Part shown: positions 13,002 to 19,106 of the stretch, piece by piece | Layout: each line of letters opens with the position of its first letter | Position numbering within the stretch: the first letter of the stretch is position 1 | Virus record (IMG/VR): IMGVR_UViG_3300042367_000219 | Location: 1-39,166 of that record | Strand: one strand, 5' to 3' | Source: a virus | DNA: 39,166 bases | Translations under genes and position numbers: made by a program | Notes under the pieces: generated by a model | The model's database searches: none | The model's input: the letters and a program-made list of their open reading frames with translations, nothing else | Told to the model about the DNA's origin: nothing

Positions 13002-13706
13002 ATGTACATCCTCCACGAATCCGCTGACCTAGTCTGCATTGCCACCGTAGACTCCGACAACCTAAAAACCGGTAACATGATCCAACTTTGGATCATGGCG
13101 CGCAACGTTCACCCCGTAGAATCCCGCCATACCGGTCATGACGCTACCCTTCAATGCCAAGGATGCCCCCACGCTTCAAATCAGGGCTGCTACGTTTCGC
13201 CGCTCGCTTTGATGGCGATTTACAGAGCCTATAAAGCGGGAAGCTACACACACCTAGAATTCGGCTCCCCTGAGTATCTCACCTTTTTCACCGGCGCCTC
13301 CGTCCGTTTCGGCGCATATGGCAATCCCTCTATGCTCCCCCTCTCCCTAGTCTCTGACATCGTCGACCGTTGCTATTCTCACACTGGGTATTTCCATGAC
13401 TGGGATTTGATGCCGATGGAATTGGCGAAAGCATACGGGCGTTTCTTTATGGCCAGCACAGAACCCTCTAACGTGGCATATGCACACAACCTAGGACTTC
13501 GCACCTTTACAGTCGTACCAGAAGCACCTTCCGACCGTTCACTCGGCATCGAATGCCTTTCAGACAAGTCCGGTCTGCAGTGTGTCGACTGCGGCCTATG
13601 CGATGGCAATTCCCGTTCCGTTTCCCGTTCCGTTCCTTTGCCTTCCGTTTGGATCAAAGCACACGGTTATCAGACATCAAAGGCAGTTGCTAACCTTCTC
13701 AACTAA
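13002..13706 (+). CDS. Cysteine-rich phage protein, DUF7227-like
   Basis: The product is 234 aa. After MYILHESADLVCIATVDSDN comes KTGNMIQLWIMARNVHPVES and a first cysteine cluster (C52, C55, C63 in QCQGCPHASNQGCYV). Then VRFGAYGNPSMLPLS and LGLRTFTVVPE, and a second cluster (C185, C194, C197, C200 in LQCVDCGLC). This motif order matches a family of phage proteins of unknown function that I recall as DUF7227. The seven cysteines suggest a metal site, zinc or Fe-S. An AACCCTAACGAACCCC leader precedes the ATG. The largest cassette gene, it couples by TAATG to a 32-aa membrane peptide. The enzymatic role is unknown. Confidence 0.8.
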   Translation: MYILHESADLVCIATVDSDNLKTGNMIQLWIMARNVHPVESRHTGHDATLQCQGCPHASNQGCYVSPLALMAIYRAYKAGSYTHLEFGSPEYLTFFTGASVRFGAYGNPSMLPLSLVSDIVDRCYSHTGYFHDWDLMPMELAKAYGRFFMASTEPSNVAYAHNLGLRTFTVVPEAPSDRSLGIECLSDKSGLQCVDCGLCDGNSRSVSRSVPLPSVWIKAHGYQTSKAVANLLN

Positions 13707-13804
13707 TGGACCCCGTCACCCTCCTAAAAGCCACCTTTGCCCTAGCTGTGGCATTCACCCTAGTTTCCGCCGCTTACGCTTTGCTTTCTGACTCTCAAAA
13801 ATAA
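13706..13804 (+). CDS. Tiny membrane peptide (32 aa)
   Basis: The frame MDPVTLLKATFALAVAFTLV, then SAAYALLSDSQK and TAA, has one hydrophobic span (residues ~4-27). Its ATG shares a base with the stop of the upstream cysteine-rich gene (TAATG), the genome's usual coupling, which is the main support for a gene this short. The function is unknown. Confidence 0.5.
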   Translation: MDPVTLLKATFALAVAFTLVSAAYALLSDSQK

Positions 13805-13842
13805 AATTTTGCCCTTTGCCTGGCCGAACCCTAAAAATTTTT

Positions 13843-14058
13843 ATGCAAACCCTTGATCAAATCCTATCGGCTCACCGCCCTTTAGCGGCAGCCTATCACC
13901 GCCTTTGTATGCTAGACGCAAACGGAGCATGCTGTGTTGCTACTGACATCGTCGACGCTTGGCATGACGGCGGGTACGACGAAACATATAGGCGCATAGC
14001 AAAGGAAATACACGAAGCATGCGACCGTATGCTGACAGAAGAAAAGGAGAGCAACTAA
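13843..14058 (+). CDS. Unknown helical protein (71 aa)
   Basis: From the ATG at 13843 the product is MQTLDQILSAHRPLAAAYHR, then LCMLDANGACCVATDIVDAW and a charged helix ending MLTEEKESN. I prefer this start to one at 13816 because of the A-rich leader AACCCTAAAAATTTTT and because it resembles the internal start of the gene at 12052 (both begin MQTL). No family is recognised. It couples to the following gene by TAATG. Confidence 0.6.
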   Translation: MQTLDQILSAHRPLAAAYHRLCMLDANGACCVATDIVDAWHDGGYDETYRRIAKEIHEACDRMLTEEKESN

Positions 14059-14282
14059 TGAAAGCTGTCACCCAAAATCCCCTTACAATCCAAGTCGGCT
14101 CTGATGTCCGCAATCCTACTGGTGGACACTTTGTTGCCATCCCCGTAGGCGAGACAATCTCCCTTGAGGACAGTAGGGGCATGAGTTGCAATGTTTGGAT
14201 CACATGGCAAGGCCAGCGCGGCAAGATTGAATGTGGAGAAATACGCAACCTAACGAGAGACGGGAGGATTGAGCTTATATGA
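14058..14282 (+). CDS. Unknown small protein (74 aa)
   Basis: The ATG at 14058 overlaps the previous stop (TAATG) and gives MKAVTQNPLTIQVGSDVRNP, then GETISLEDSRGMSCNVWITW and EIRNLTRDGRIELI. It reads as a small beta-barrel-like protein. An AGGAG lies 9 bases upstream of the ATG, one of very few Shine-Dalgarno-like sequences in the window, although it also encodes KES of the previous gene. It couples to the next gene by ATGA. No function can be assigned. Confidence 0.65.
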   Translation: MKAVTQNPLTIQVGSDVRNPTGGHFVAIPVGETISLEDSRGMSCNVWITWQGQRGKIECGEIRNLTRDGRIELI

Positions 14283-14440
14283 CCGCCATTCTCTACCGTT
14301 CCGGAGCTTATTGGAGACTAGATTTCCTTTGGGCAGACATGGACAAGAGCCTGTTTTTTAAGACCGCCAAAGACGCACGAGCCTTTGCCAAACACTGGCG
14401 ATATAGAGTGACTCGATCCAACAAATCAGACCGCCCTTAA
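14279..14440 (+). CDS. Small basic protein ending the cassette (53 aa)
   Basis: Starting at the ATG that overlaps the previous stop (ATGA, 14279-14282), the frame encodes MTAILYRSGAYWRLDFLWAD, then KSLFFKTAKDARAFAKHWRY and a basic tail, with TAA at 14438-14440. The pattern 'YWR-x(5)-AD...KTAKDARAFAKHW' resembles small phage domains that read like a single alpha-beta hairpin. The function is unknown. It is the last gene before the cassette terminator, 33 bases on. Confidence 0.65.
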   Translation: MTAILYRSGAYWRLDFLWADMDKSLFFKTAKDARAFAKHWRYRVTRSNKSDRP

Positions 14441-14473
14441 GGGGCAAACACAACTAAGCGCACGCTCGAACAA

Positions 14474-14503
14474 GGGGCACTCCGAAAGGGGTGCTCCTTT
14501 TTT
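14474..14503 (+). terminator. Intrinsic terminator of the plus-strand cassette
   Basis: A 10-bp stem (14474-14483 with 14488-14497, two G-U pairs) carries a GAAA tetraloop and is followed by six T (14498-14503). Both the loop and the run are textbook. On the opposite strand the run is broken (TTGTT), so it acts mainly on rightward transcription. Confidence 0.9.
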
Positions 14504-14521
14504 GCGTTTACACCTTAGCCT

Positions 14522-14556
14522 CCCACCCTTTCCCACCCCTTTCCACCCCTTTTCCC
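14522..14556 (-). other. G-quadruplex motif
   Basis: The minus strand has six G-tracts of 3-4: GGG-AAAA-GGGG-TGGAAA-GGGG-T-GGG-AAA-GGG-T-GGG. All loops are 1-6 bases, satisfying the canonical intramolecular quadruplex pattern. It lies just beyond the cassette terminator. Confidence 0.65.
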
Positions 14557-14694
14557 TATACTCTCCTAAAACGTACAAAAAACCCCCTTAAAAGCCGTTT
14601 CCTCTCATTCCGCTATCGTGACCCTGCCAGCAAACAAACAGCCTTTTAAGCCGCCTTCCCGTTCGCCTATTGGCAGGTTTAATGCGCTATCAAA

Positions 14695-14853
14695 ACGCAA
14701 ACACGCACGCACGCCTATGCTCACACGCCCGCCCCCATGTACGCGCTCGCCTACGCCTACGCATACACGCCCACGCCTGCACGCCTGCATGCCTGCACGC
14801 ACGCGGGCGCGCACACGCACGCACGAGCACGAGCGCACGCATACGCACACGAG
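14695..14853. repeat. Alternating purine-pyrimidine tract (CA/CG-rich on plus)
   Basis: About 160 bases of ACGCACGC, CACGCCTGCA and similar steps have Z-DNA-forming character. Its strand bias is opposite to the tract at 10835-10970, so the pair forms a loose inverted arrangement around the plus-strand cassette. No base-by-base homology between the two is clear. Confidence 0.75.
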
Positions 14854-14856
14854 AGG

Positions 14857-14913
14857 CCAAAAAGGGAAAATCCAAAATCGCTGGAATAATTTTACAAAAT
14901 TCAATTTGGTCGG
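14857..14913. repeat. 57-base repeat, copy 1
   Basis: It begins CCAAAAAGGGAAAATC and ends AATTTGGTCGG, matching 15025-15081 at 44 of 57 positions. Differences cluster in the middle, where each copy can form a different hairpin (GAAT/ATTC here). Confidence 0.65.
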
Positions 14914-15024
14914 TGAAAAGGAGGCTCAGTCGAATCCCGGCTGGGAGCTGGCCTGCTTGGATCATTTCGGTGTCTTCACCGATATGGTTCACCGAACTGC
15001 CTAGTAATCCTCGGTAGTTGAAAA

Positions 15025-15081
15025 CCAAAAAGGGAAAATCGGAAATCGTTCAGTTAAATTCTCAAAACTGAATTTGCTCGG
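15025..15081. repeat. 57-base repeat, copy 2
   Basis: It begins CCAAAAAGGGAAAATC and ends AATTTGCTCGG. The central hairpin here is CAGTT/AACTG (5 bp). The conserved ends and changed stem suggest selection for structure. Confidence 0.65.
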
Positions 15082-15103
15082 AATTTGGGGGCCCAAAGTA
15101 AGG

Positions 15104-15164
15104 GCAGTCTCTCCTGCTGTCGCACCACTTTTAGGCTAACTGGTCAGCCTCGCAGGTGTCGCGG
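15104..15164. repeat. Structured repeat R6 (solitary copy)
   Basis: GCAG (15104-15107) and CTGC (15114-15117) pair around TCTCTC. GTCGCACCACT is at 15119-15129. The inner stem AGGCT/AGCCT (15133-15137, 15146-15150) is perfect, and GCAGGTGTCGCGG is at 15152-15164. The A-to-G change in GTC[A/G]CACC keeps pairing with U (G-U). It lies 8 bases beyond the stop of the last replication-operon gene. Confidence 0.75.
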
Positions 15165-15171
15165 AAGTGCT

Positions 15172-15360
15172 CTACTCTGGTTTGTTTATAGGAAGGTCGT
15201 CAAGGTCAGCCTGTGTCCAGCCTTCCCGGCGCATCTGCTGTTCCAGTACGAGAGCATAAGCCTGCCATTCCCTGCGCTTCTCTCTCTCCCGTTGCACACT
15301 GGTCCTCAGGATAGTCAGTGCTTGGTCAGTCTCCTGCCGTTCGTGTGGTGCAATGCTCAT
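15172..15360 (-). CDS. Small helical protein (62 aa), last gene of the replication operon
   Basis: The sequence MSIAPHERQETDQALTILRT, then SVQREREKRREWQAYALVLE and REGWTQADLDDLPINKPE, is highly charged and probably a single coiled coil. No family is recognised. It couples to the upstream gene by ATGA (15357-15360). Four small coiled-coil genes in a row end this operon, which suggests a set of related regulatory or structural peptides. Repeat R6 lies directly downstream in its 3' untranslated region. Confidence 0.7.
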   Translation of the reverse strand: MSIAPHERQETDQALTILRTSVQREREKRREWQAYALVLEQQMRREGWTQADLDDLPINKPE

Positions 15361-15527
15361 TTCAATTTCTTTAGATCAACTTCGTTTTCCAGTTCTTGCA
15401 GTTTCTGCTCCCACATTTGCGCTTGAGAACCTACTGCCCCACACTCAGCAGTCTCCAGTAACTTCATAGCGTCTCGGAGTTGCCGGCGTATGAGCGTTAG
15501 CTCTTCTTGCAGGTCATCAGCAGTCAT
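15357..15527 (-). CDS. Small coiled-coil protein (56 aa)
   Basis: From the ATG at 15527 the product is MTADDLQEELTLIRRQLRDA, then KLLETAECGAVGSQAQMWEQ and a charged end ELENEVDLKKLK. It is a heptad-rich helix. I chose 15527 because it overlaps the upstream stop as ATGA (15524-15527), whereas the longer frame to 15605 would cover much of the previous gene. No family or function is recognised. Confidence 0.65.
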   Translation of the reverse strand: MTADDLQEELTLIRRQLRDAMKLLETAECGAVGSQAQMWEQKLQELENEVDLKKLK

Positions 15528-15721
15528 TCCAATGCCTCCCTTGCTATTTTCTGCATCCAGTCTGCTCTGCTGTATATTCCCGGTTCTGATCCTGGCCAGT
15601 CGCATTCTTTGATTTGCTTAAGTGCGGTTTCCAGCCTGTGGACCTGCTCAGTCTTAACCTCTATTAGCCACTCCAGTGACTTGATCCTATGCAGCAGAAT
15701 CTGTTCGCCTGCTTCGTTCAT
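15524..15721 (-). CDS. Small coiled-coil protein (65 aa)
   Basis: MNEAGEQILLHRIKSLEWLI is followed by a helix (KTEQVHRLETALKQIKE) and a tail with SEPGIYSRADWMQKIAREAL. Such short proteins with a coiled coil and an 'ADWMQKIAREAL' type end are common in phage early operons; the function is unknown to me. It couples to both neighbours by ATGA (15718-15721 and 15524-15527). Confidence 0.65.
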   Translation of the reverse strand: MNEAGEQILLHRIKSLEWLIEVKTEQVHRLETALKQIKECDWPGSEPGIYSRADWMQKIAREALE

Positions 15722-15879
15722 TCCTGTGGTCCCTCCAGTTCGTGGATGCCTTCAAGCAGGTCATCTATTGCCTGCTGTATCCGTGGAGCCGGTGGTCTGA
15801 GGTTAGTCAGGTCATCAATGACTGACATCGCCCGGTGAAGCATGTCCCAAACTTGTTCTAGTTCTTCTTTGGTTTTCAT
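15718..15879 (-). CDS. Small helical protein (53 aa)
   Basis: The ATG at 15879 gives MKTKEELEQVWDMLHRAMSV, then IDDLTNLRPPAPRIQQAIDD and ELEGPQE with TGA at 15718-15720. Both ends overlap neighbouring genes as ATGA, which strongly supports this frame despite its length. The start is A-rich. It is acidic and helical, with no recognised family. Confidence 0.65.
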   Translation of the reverse strand: MKTKEELEQVWDMLHRAMSVIDDLTNLRPPAPRIQQAIDDLLEGIHELEGPQE

Positions 15880-16136
15880 TCTCCCTCCTCCCATTTACCA
15901 AGCGTTCTCAGAAACGCCTCTGCGCGCTGGCGGGCTGTTGCGTGTATGGCTTTGTCAGCGTCATCGCGCCGCAAATATTTGCAATAGTTCCACCACTTTT
16001 CAGAAAAACGGTCCCAGTTAGGAGCCAGCACCTTCTCAGCCTCATGCATTGCGTTGAGGTCGGTGGCAAAGTTTGGATACCACTGCTTGTACTTTAGCAC
16101 CTTGGCAATCGCCGCGTTAATTTGTTCGTCAGTCAT
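15876..16136 (-). CDS. Phage ABA-sandwich-like protein (86 aa)
   Basis: After MTDEQINAAIAKVLKYKQWY comes PNFATDLNAMHEAEKVLAPN, and the end is IHATARQRAEAFLRTLGKWE. The pattern 'DLNAMHEAE...W...Y........A(T/S)A.QRAEAFL(R/K)TLG.W' is a hallmark of a phage domain listed in Pfam as phage ABA sandwich; its role is unknown. It lies in the run of coupled small genes that closes the replication operon. Recognition is by motif memory and fairly sure. Confidence 0.8.
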   Translation of the reverse strand: MTDEQINAAIAKVLKYKQWYPNFATDLNAMHEAEKVLAPNWDRFSEKWWNYCKYLRRDDADKAIHATARQRAEAFLRTLGKWEEGE

Positions 16137-16137
16137 T

Positions 16138-16347
16138 TCAGTGGTTATGCAGTTCTTTCCTAAGCAGCCTGACCGTTACATCAAGCTGTCCCCAAGCCAG
16201 TAGGTTTTGCCTGTTCCTGATCTCTGGTCCTCCCAGGTCGAGTAGTTCCTCTGCAACCTTGAGCGCAATGGCAAACGCTTCCCTTTGGTCCTGTGCTTCA
16301 GCCTTAGCGTCTGCAAGCTGTTTTTGTAGGTCTTCCGCTGTGGTCAT
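16138..16347 (-). CDS. Small coiled-coil protein (69 aa)
   Basis: MTTAEDLQKQLADAKAEAQD, then REAFAIALKVAEELLDLGGP, and an end with AWGQLDVTVRLLRKELHNH. The N-terminal half is a charged helix, and the second half a predicted amphipathic helix. No family is recognised. The gaps to its neighbours are 1 base each, so it is part of the same polycistronic message. The function is unknown. Confidence 0.7.
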   Translation of the reverse strand: MTTAEDLQKQLADAKAEAQDQREAFAIALKVAEELLDLGGPEIRNRQNLLAWGQLDVTVRLLRKELHNH

Positions 16348-16348
16348 A

Positions 16349-16534
16349 TTACTTGGATAGGTCAGGCCCCTTCACGGGGCTGTTAGGTGCCTCTATTGGC
16401 AGTTTATCTATTCTCTCAAACAGCCGATCTTCCAACAAGGAAGCCAGCGTTACTTTGTTTGCCCTCCTCAGAGCTTCGACTTCCTCGGGAACAATGATGT
16501 CCCAAAGCAGCGAGTGTGGTGGTGGTTCTTCCAT
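16349..16534 (-). CDS. Small unknown protein (61 aa)
   Basis: MEEPPPHSLLWDIIVPEEVE, then LRRANKVTLASLLEDRLFER and a Pro-rich end SPVKGPDLSK. The central segment looks like two short helices. I recognise no family. It starts 45 bases after the stop of the winged-helix gene; no promoter or terminator is apparent in that gap, so it is probably read with the replication genes. Confidence 0.65.
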   Translation of the reverse strand: MEEPPPHSLLWDIIVPEEVEALRRANKVTLASLLEDRLFERIDKLPIEAPNSPVKGPDLSK

Positions 16535-16579
16535 CGCTTTCCTTATCGGCAGAAGTTTTTGCGAACTTTAGGAAAAAGT

Positions 16580-17209
16580 TTAGGAAGCGTTGATCGCATC
16601 CAAGGCAGCTTTCATGCGAAGGAACTTTGCCGTCGATTCCGGGGTAGCCTCGCCAAGCCAAGGCGCACTTTCGTCTTTGGGTTCTTTGGGGCCGCTGCCG
16701 CCCCTCAAGGGCGGGCAGGCGAGCTCCCCTTTCTCCTTCTCTGATTTAACGGCGGGGGCTTGAGGCCCCGCCTTAAATCTGTTCTCTTTCTCTCTAAAGC
16801 GTCCATGTGGTGTACTCACGTGCCGTTCACCACGTGTACTCACGAGCCGTTCACCTGTTGTACTGCCGCGTCCATGTGGTGTACTGCTAATCGAGGTCAA
16901 AAAAAAGGCGTTCCGGGTTGCCCGATGACCTCCATTTGAGCCCGAAAACTTGCGGATCAGTCCCGCTTTTTCGAGGGCATCAAGTGCAGTTTTGACAGTC
17001 CCACGGGAGCATCCCACATGCTCTGCGAGCTGCTCATAGGATGCCGAAAAACGTCTCTTGTGTTCGCTTGCTGCCGCGCTTTGGAAGTGGGTTAAGGCGC
17101 AGTAAACCGCATAGGCGTTGACGCCCAGCTTGCCGGCTTGAACGCAGGCATCACGGGTCTGCCAGGCATATGGACCTTCCTCTTTTGGGTTCTCGGATCG
17201 TGGATTCAT
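16580..17209 (-). CDS. Winged-helix replication-initiator candidate
   Basis: The product is 209 aa, from the ATG at 17209, which overlaps the upstream stop as ATGA; a longer frame to 17506 only covers the preceding gene. Residues ~28-90 form a winged helix-turn-helix, with YEQLAEHVGCSRGTVKTALD as the HTH and LEKAGLIRKFSG as the wing, like phage O-type initiators and host replication proteins. Residues 108-138 are four degenerate 8-residue units (STPHGRGS, TTGERLV-type) encoded by direct repeats. The C terminus is Pro/Lys-rich and disordered. It precedes no other DNA-binding protein in the operon and follows the helicase gene by one gene. As in lambda O, the repeats may be origin iterons inside the initiator gene. 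The initiator role is inferred. Confidence 0.7.
   Translation of the reverse strand: MNPRSENPKEEGPYAWQTRDACVQAGKLGVNAYAVYCALTHFQSAAASEHKRRFSASYEQLAEHVGCSRGTVKTALDALEKAGLIRKFSGSNGGHRATRNAFFLTSISSTPHGRGSTTGERLVSTRGERHVSTPHGRFREKENRFKAGPQAPAVKSEKEKGELACPPLRGGSGPKEPKDESAPWLGEATPESTAKFLRMKAALDAINAS
16751..16772. other. GC-rich hairpin inside the initiator gene
   Basis: GGCGGGG (16751-16757) pairs with CCCCGCC (16766-16772). A second strong hairpin, CTGCC-GCCC with GGGC-GGGCAG, lies near 16696-16719. Both flank the direct-repeat block on its downstream (minus-strand) side, in keeping with an origin region. Confidence 0.5.
16799..16885. repeat. Iteron-like direct repeats within the initiator gene
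   Basis: GCGTCCATGTGGTGTACT occurs exactly twice (16799-16816 and 16868-16885). Between them are two 24-base units at 16816-16839 and 16840-16863 matching at 20 of 24 positions (shared GCCGTTCACC and GTAC). The four units have similar spacing, and they encode the repeated residues 108-138. Confidence 0.65.
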
Positions 17210-17754
17210 TTCTCGCAACTGTACACTGTTTCTTGCAGCTTCAATCTCGGCAGCGCCTCTGTAGTGAAGCTGTGGTCGATGAATCGCACCCGGTTGGTGG
17301 GCTGGATTGTCAGCCGGCCACATTCCAGCTTCACAAAGATGAACTCCTTGTCTTGATCCGGGGAGTCTGACCAACCGTCGTGAAGGTGTGTTACAGAGAA
17401 CAGATACTCTCCATGCAGGATCAGATCCTCCATCTTTACGCTCACCTCCATTCCACGCATAATCGGGTTTTGAAGGATCGAGAAATGATAGCTGTAACAG
17501 TCCCAAAGTTGGGCATCACCGATGCTCCAGTCATCATCTGGATCCAGAATAAACGCTACCGCATGAGGCGGAATGTTGCGGTAGAGTGCGCCTCCGTCTC
17601 GTAGGATCACGTTGATCCCCCATGCCCGCCCAGGGATGGCTGTTAAACCCACCCACATGGCTTCTACGAGGCCACATGGCTCAGCATGAGTGTACTGGCT
17701 GTCCACCCAGATGTACCTGTGCGTTGGTAGTGCTCCTATCTTTGTGTAGTTCAT
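17206..17754 (-). CDS. Conserved phage protein of unknown function (182 aa)
   Basis: MNYTKIGALPTHRYIWVDSQ is followed by VILRDGGALYRNIPPHAVAF, DAQLWDCYSYHFSILQNP, GEYLFSVTHLHDGWSDSPDQ and LTIQPTNRVRFIDHSFT. This set of motifs recurs in environmental phages next to replication genes; I know of no function. The beta-rich, Trp/Tyr-rich sequence suggests a compact enzyme-like or binding fold. It couples at both ends by ATGA (17751-17754 with the helicase, 17206-17209 with the winged-helix gene), so a role in replication is likely but inferred. Confidence 0.8.
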   Translation of the reverse strand: MNYTKIGALPTHRYIWVDSQYTHAEPCGLVEAMWVGLTAIPGRAWGINVILRDGGALYRNIPPHAVAFILDPDDDWSIGDAQLWDCYSYHFSILQNPIMRGMEVSVKMEDLILHGEYLFSVTHLHDGWSDSPDQDKEFIFVKLECGRLTIQPTNRVRFIDHSFTTEALPRLKLQETVYSCEK

Positions 17755-19103
17755 TTTCTTCTCTTTGGTTTCTCTTCTTCTTCGTCCAACACTGGCTTCC
17801 TACATGGCTGCCAAATCATGCCGTGCTTCTCTGGTTCATTGCTGTGCCTAATATGGATTCTTGAAGCAGGCTTCGAGGTGTCCCAGCAGATCAGTCCGGC
17901 CCTGAGCCGTCTCTTGGTCATTGTCAGGGAGCATGTTGGAGGATCGCCGGCAGGAGTCTCGACACGCTGTAACGTCACAACCTCTCTTGCCCAGTTAGTC
18001 AGTGCGCTACTCCCAAACCCGGCATAAGCCAAGTCAGAGTCCGTTCTCGCTGCCCCTTCCCTAGGCTTAGGCAAATGGTGGATCAGTGCCATCACGACCC
18101 CGGTCTTTGAGCTAATCCGATTCAAACCATTACAAAACTCAGTAACGACCTTCTGGTCACTGATGTCGTCTCCAACGTAACACATGAGTGGATCAATCCA
18201 CGCGATGTCAGGTTGATGTTTGATGATTAAGGCTTCGAGTACTCGAAGGAACTCTGCACCTGAATGGACGTTGTCCCGATAAAAGATCAGTCGGTCGTTC
18301 AGATCGTTTCTGACTGCTTCATCACAGTGGTACTTCCCGTACTTTGAGATCACTGACTGCAAGATCTCAGACTGGTCACCGATGTCGTTCTCAGCTTGTA
18401 GAATTAGGCTCTTGAGTGGTTTGACCGGGATGATGCCAAAGGTCAGTAGATCAACAAACACAGTGCGCTCAGGAGTGTCCCTAGGCATTGCCCAGCCAAT
18501 TGCCAACTGCATCGTCAGACTGCTCTTCCCAATCCCGCTCTGAGCGTTGATGAGCACTGAGCCGCCCCTACAGATCCAGCGGTTCCCAATCAGGTTGTTT
18601 CTATCGCACTCTGTATCATAGTTTAGCAACTCATTGAACGTGCTCTGTACTATAGACCCCAGTCCCTGCTCTGCACTGGCGACAGTAACAGCCTCTCCTA
18701 AGCCTCTGACAATCTCTCCAGTATGTTGACCCTCTGAGATCGCCTTAGTCGCCTGTGTAAGCCTTGTAAGCAGATCCCTGCGCCTAGATGCGTCTTGTAC
18801 CAGACGACACCACTCTGGCAGTGGCTCAAGGCTTGGAAATCCTCCTGCAAGCTCTGAGAGAAGATGAAACGGAATGCTCTGGCCGGCGAGCCTGTGAAAG
18901 AGTCCGATTGCTTCGAGGCTGACTCCTTCCTCGGCAGCTCCCTTGATACCATCGAAGATCGCCCTGAACTGGGGATTGTGAAAGTCTGTGCCGGTCAGGC
19001 CCGTTTGAATGACGGTAGACCAAGCTGTCTGGGGCTGGAAAAGTAGACACCCCAGCACTGCCCGCTCAGCCTGCTCGGCTTGCGGGATAGTTAGCTCTCT
19101 CAT
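17751..19103 (-). CDS. Replicative helicase: DnaB N-like domain with RepA-type ATPase
   Basis: The product is 450 aa. Residues ~5-120 match a DnaB N-terminal domain (PQAEQAERAVLGCLLFQPQT). Residues ~170-400 are a RecA-fold ATPase of the AAA_25/RepA type, with Walker A NAQSGIGKSS (186-195), Walker B DIAWIDPLM (299-307) and ALIHHLPKP (339-347) in the sensor position. The basic tail ends EEEEKPKRRK. It would be the hexameric 5'-3' helicase at the fork. The start lies 3 bases after the upstream 71-aa gene's stop. TAGGAG immediately before the ATG is too close to be a normal ribosome site. No separate primase gene is recognised. Confidence 0.85.
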   Translation of the reverse strand: MRELTIPQAEQAERAVLGCLLFQPQTAWSTVIQTGLTGTDFHNPQFRAIFDGIKGAAEEGVSLEAIGLFHRLAGQSIPFHLLSELAGGFPSLEPLPEWCRLVQDASRRRDLLTRLTQATKAISEGQHTGEIVRGLGEAVTVASAEQGLGSIVQSTFNELLNYDTECDRNNLIGNRWICRGGSVLINAQSGIGKSSLTMQLAIGWAMPRDTPERTVFVDLLTFGIIPVKPLKSLILQAENDIGDQSEILQSVISKYGKYHCDEAVRNDLNDRLIFYRDNVHSGAEFLRVLEALIIKHQPDIAWIDPLMCYVGDDISDQKVVTEFCNGLNRISSKTGVVMALIHHLPKPREGAARTDSDLAYAGFGSSALTNWAREVVTLQRVETPAGDPPTCSLTMTKRRLRAGLICWDTSKPASRIHIRHSNEPEKHGMIWQPCRKPVLDEEEEKPKRRK

Positions 19104-19106
19104 CTC

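Larger units (their letters stand above)
14504..15171. other. 670-base gene-free region at the convergent junction
   Basis: The plus cassette and the leftward replication operon converge here. Contents: a minus-strand G-quadruplex motif (14522-14556), the second alternating tract (14695-14853), two 57-base diverged repeats (14857-14913 and 15025-15081), a 6-bp hairpin TCGGTG/CACCGA (14967-14982), and repeat R6. Open frames through 14605-15028 on both strands come from the low-complexity tract and are not credible genes. Confidence 0.6.

Noticed and set aside
14921-14950. tRNA T-arm-like sequence (GTCGAATCCCGG)
   Set aside because: The flanking arms do not pair as a T-stem, and no acceptor, anticodon or D arm can be folded around it. 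I found no tRNA in the window.
14605-15028. Open frames on both strands encoding His/Arg/Thr- or Cys/Val-rich chains
   Set aside because: They arise from the alternating purine-pyrimidine tract, have no leader or partner gene, and their composition is that of simple repeats.
16580-17506. 308-aa version of the winged-helix gene starting at 17506
   Set aside because: The extra 99 residues overlap the 182-aa gene fully and read as frame-shadow sequence; the ATGA junction at 17206-17209 sets the start.
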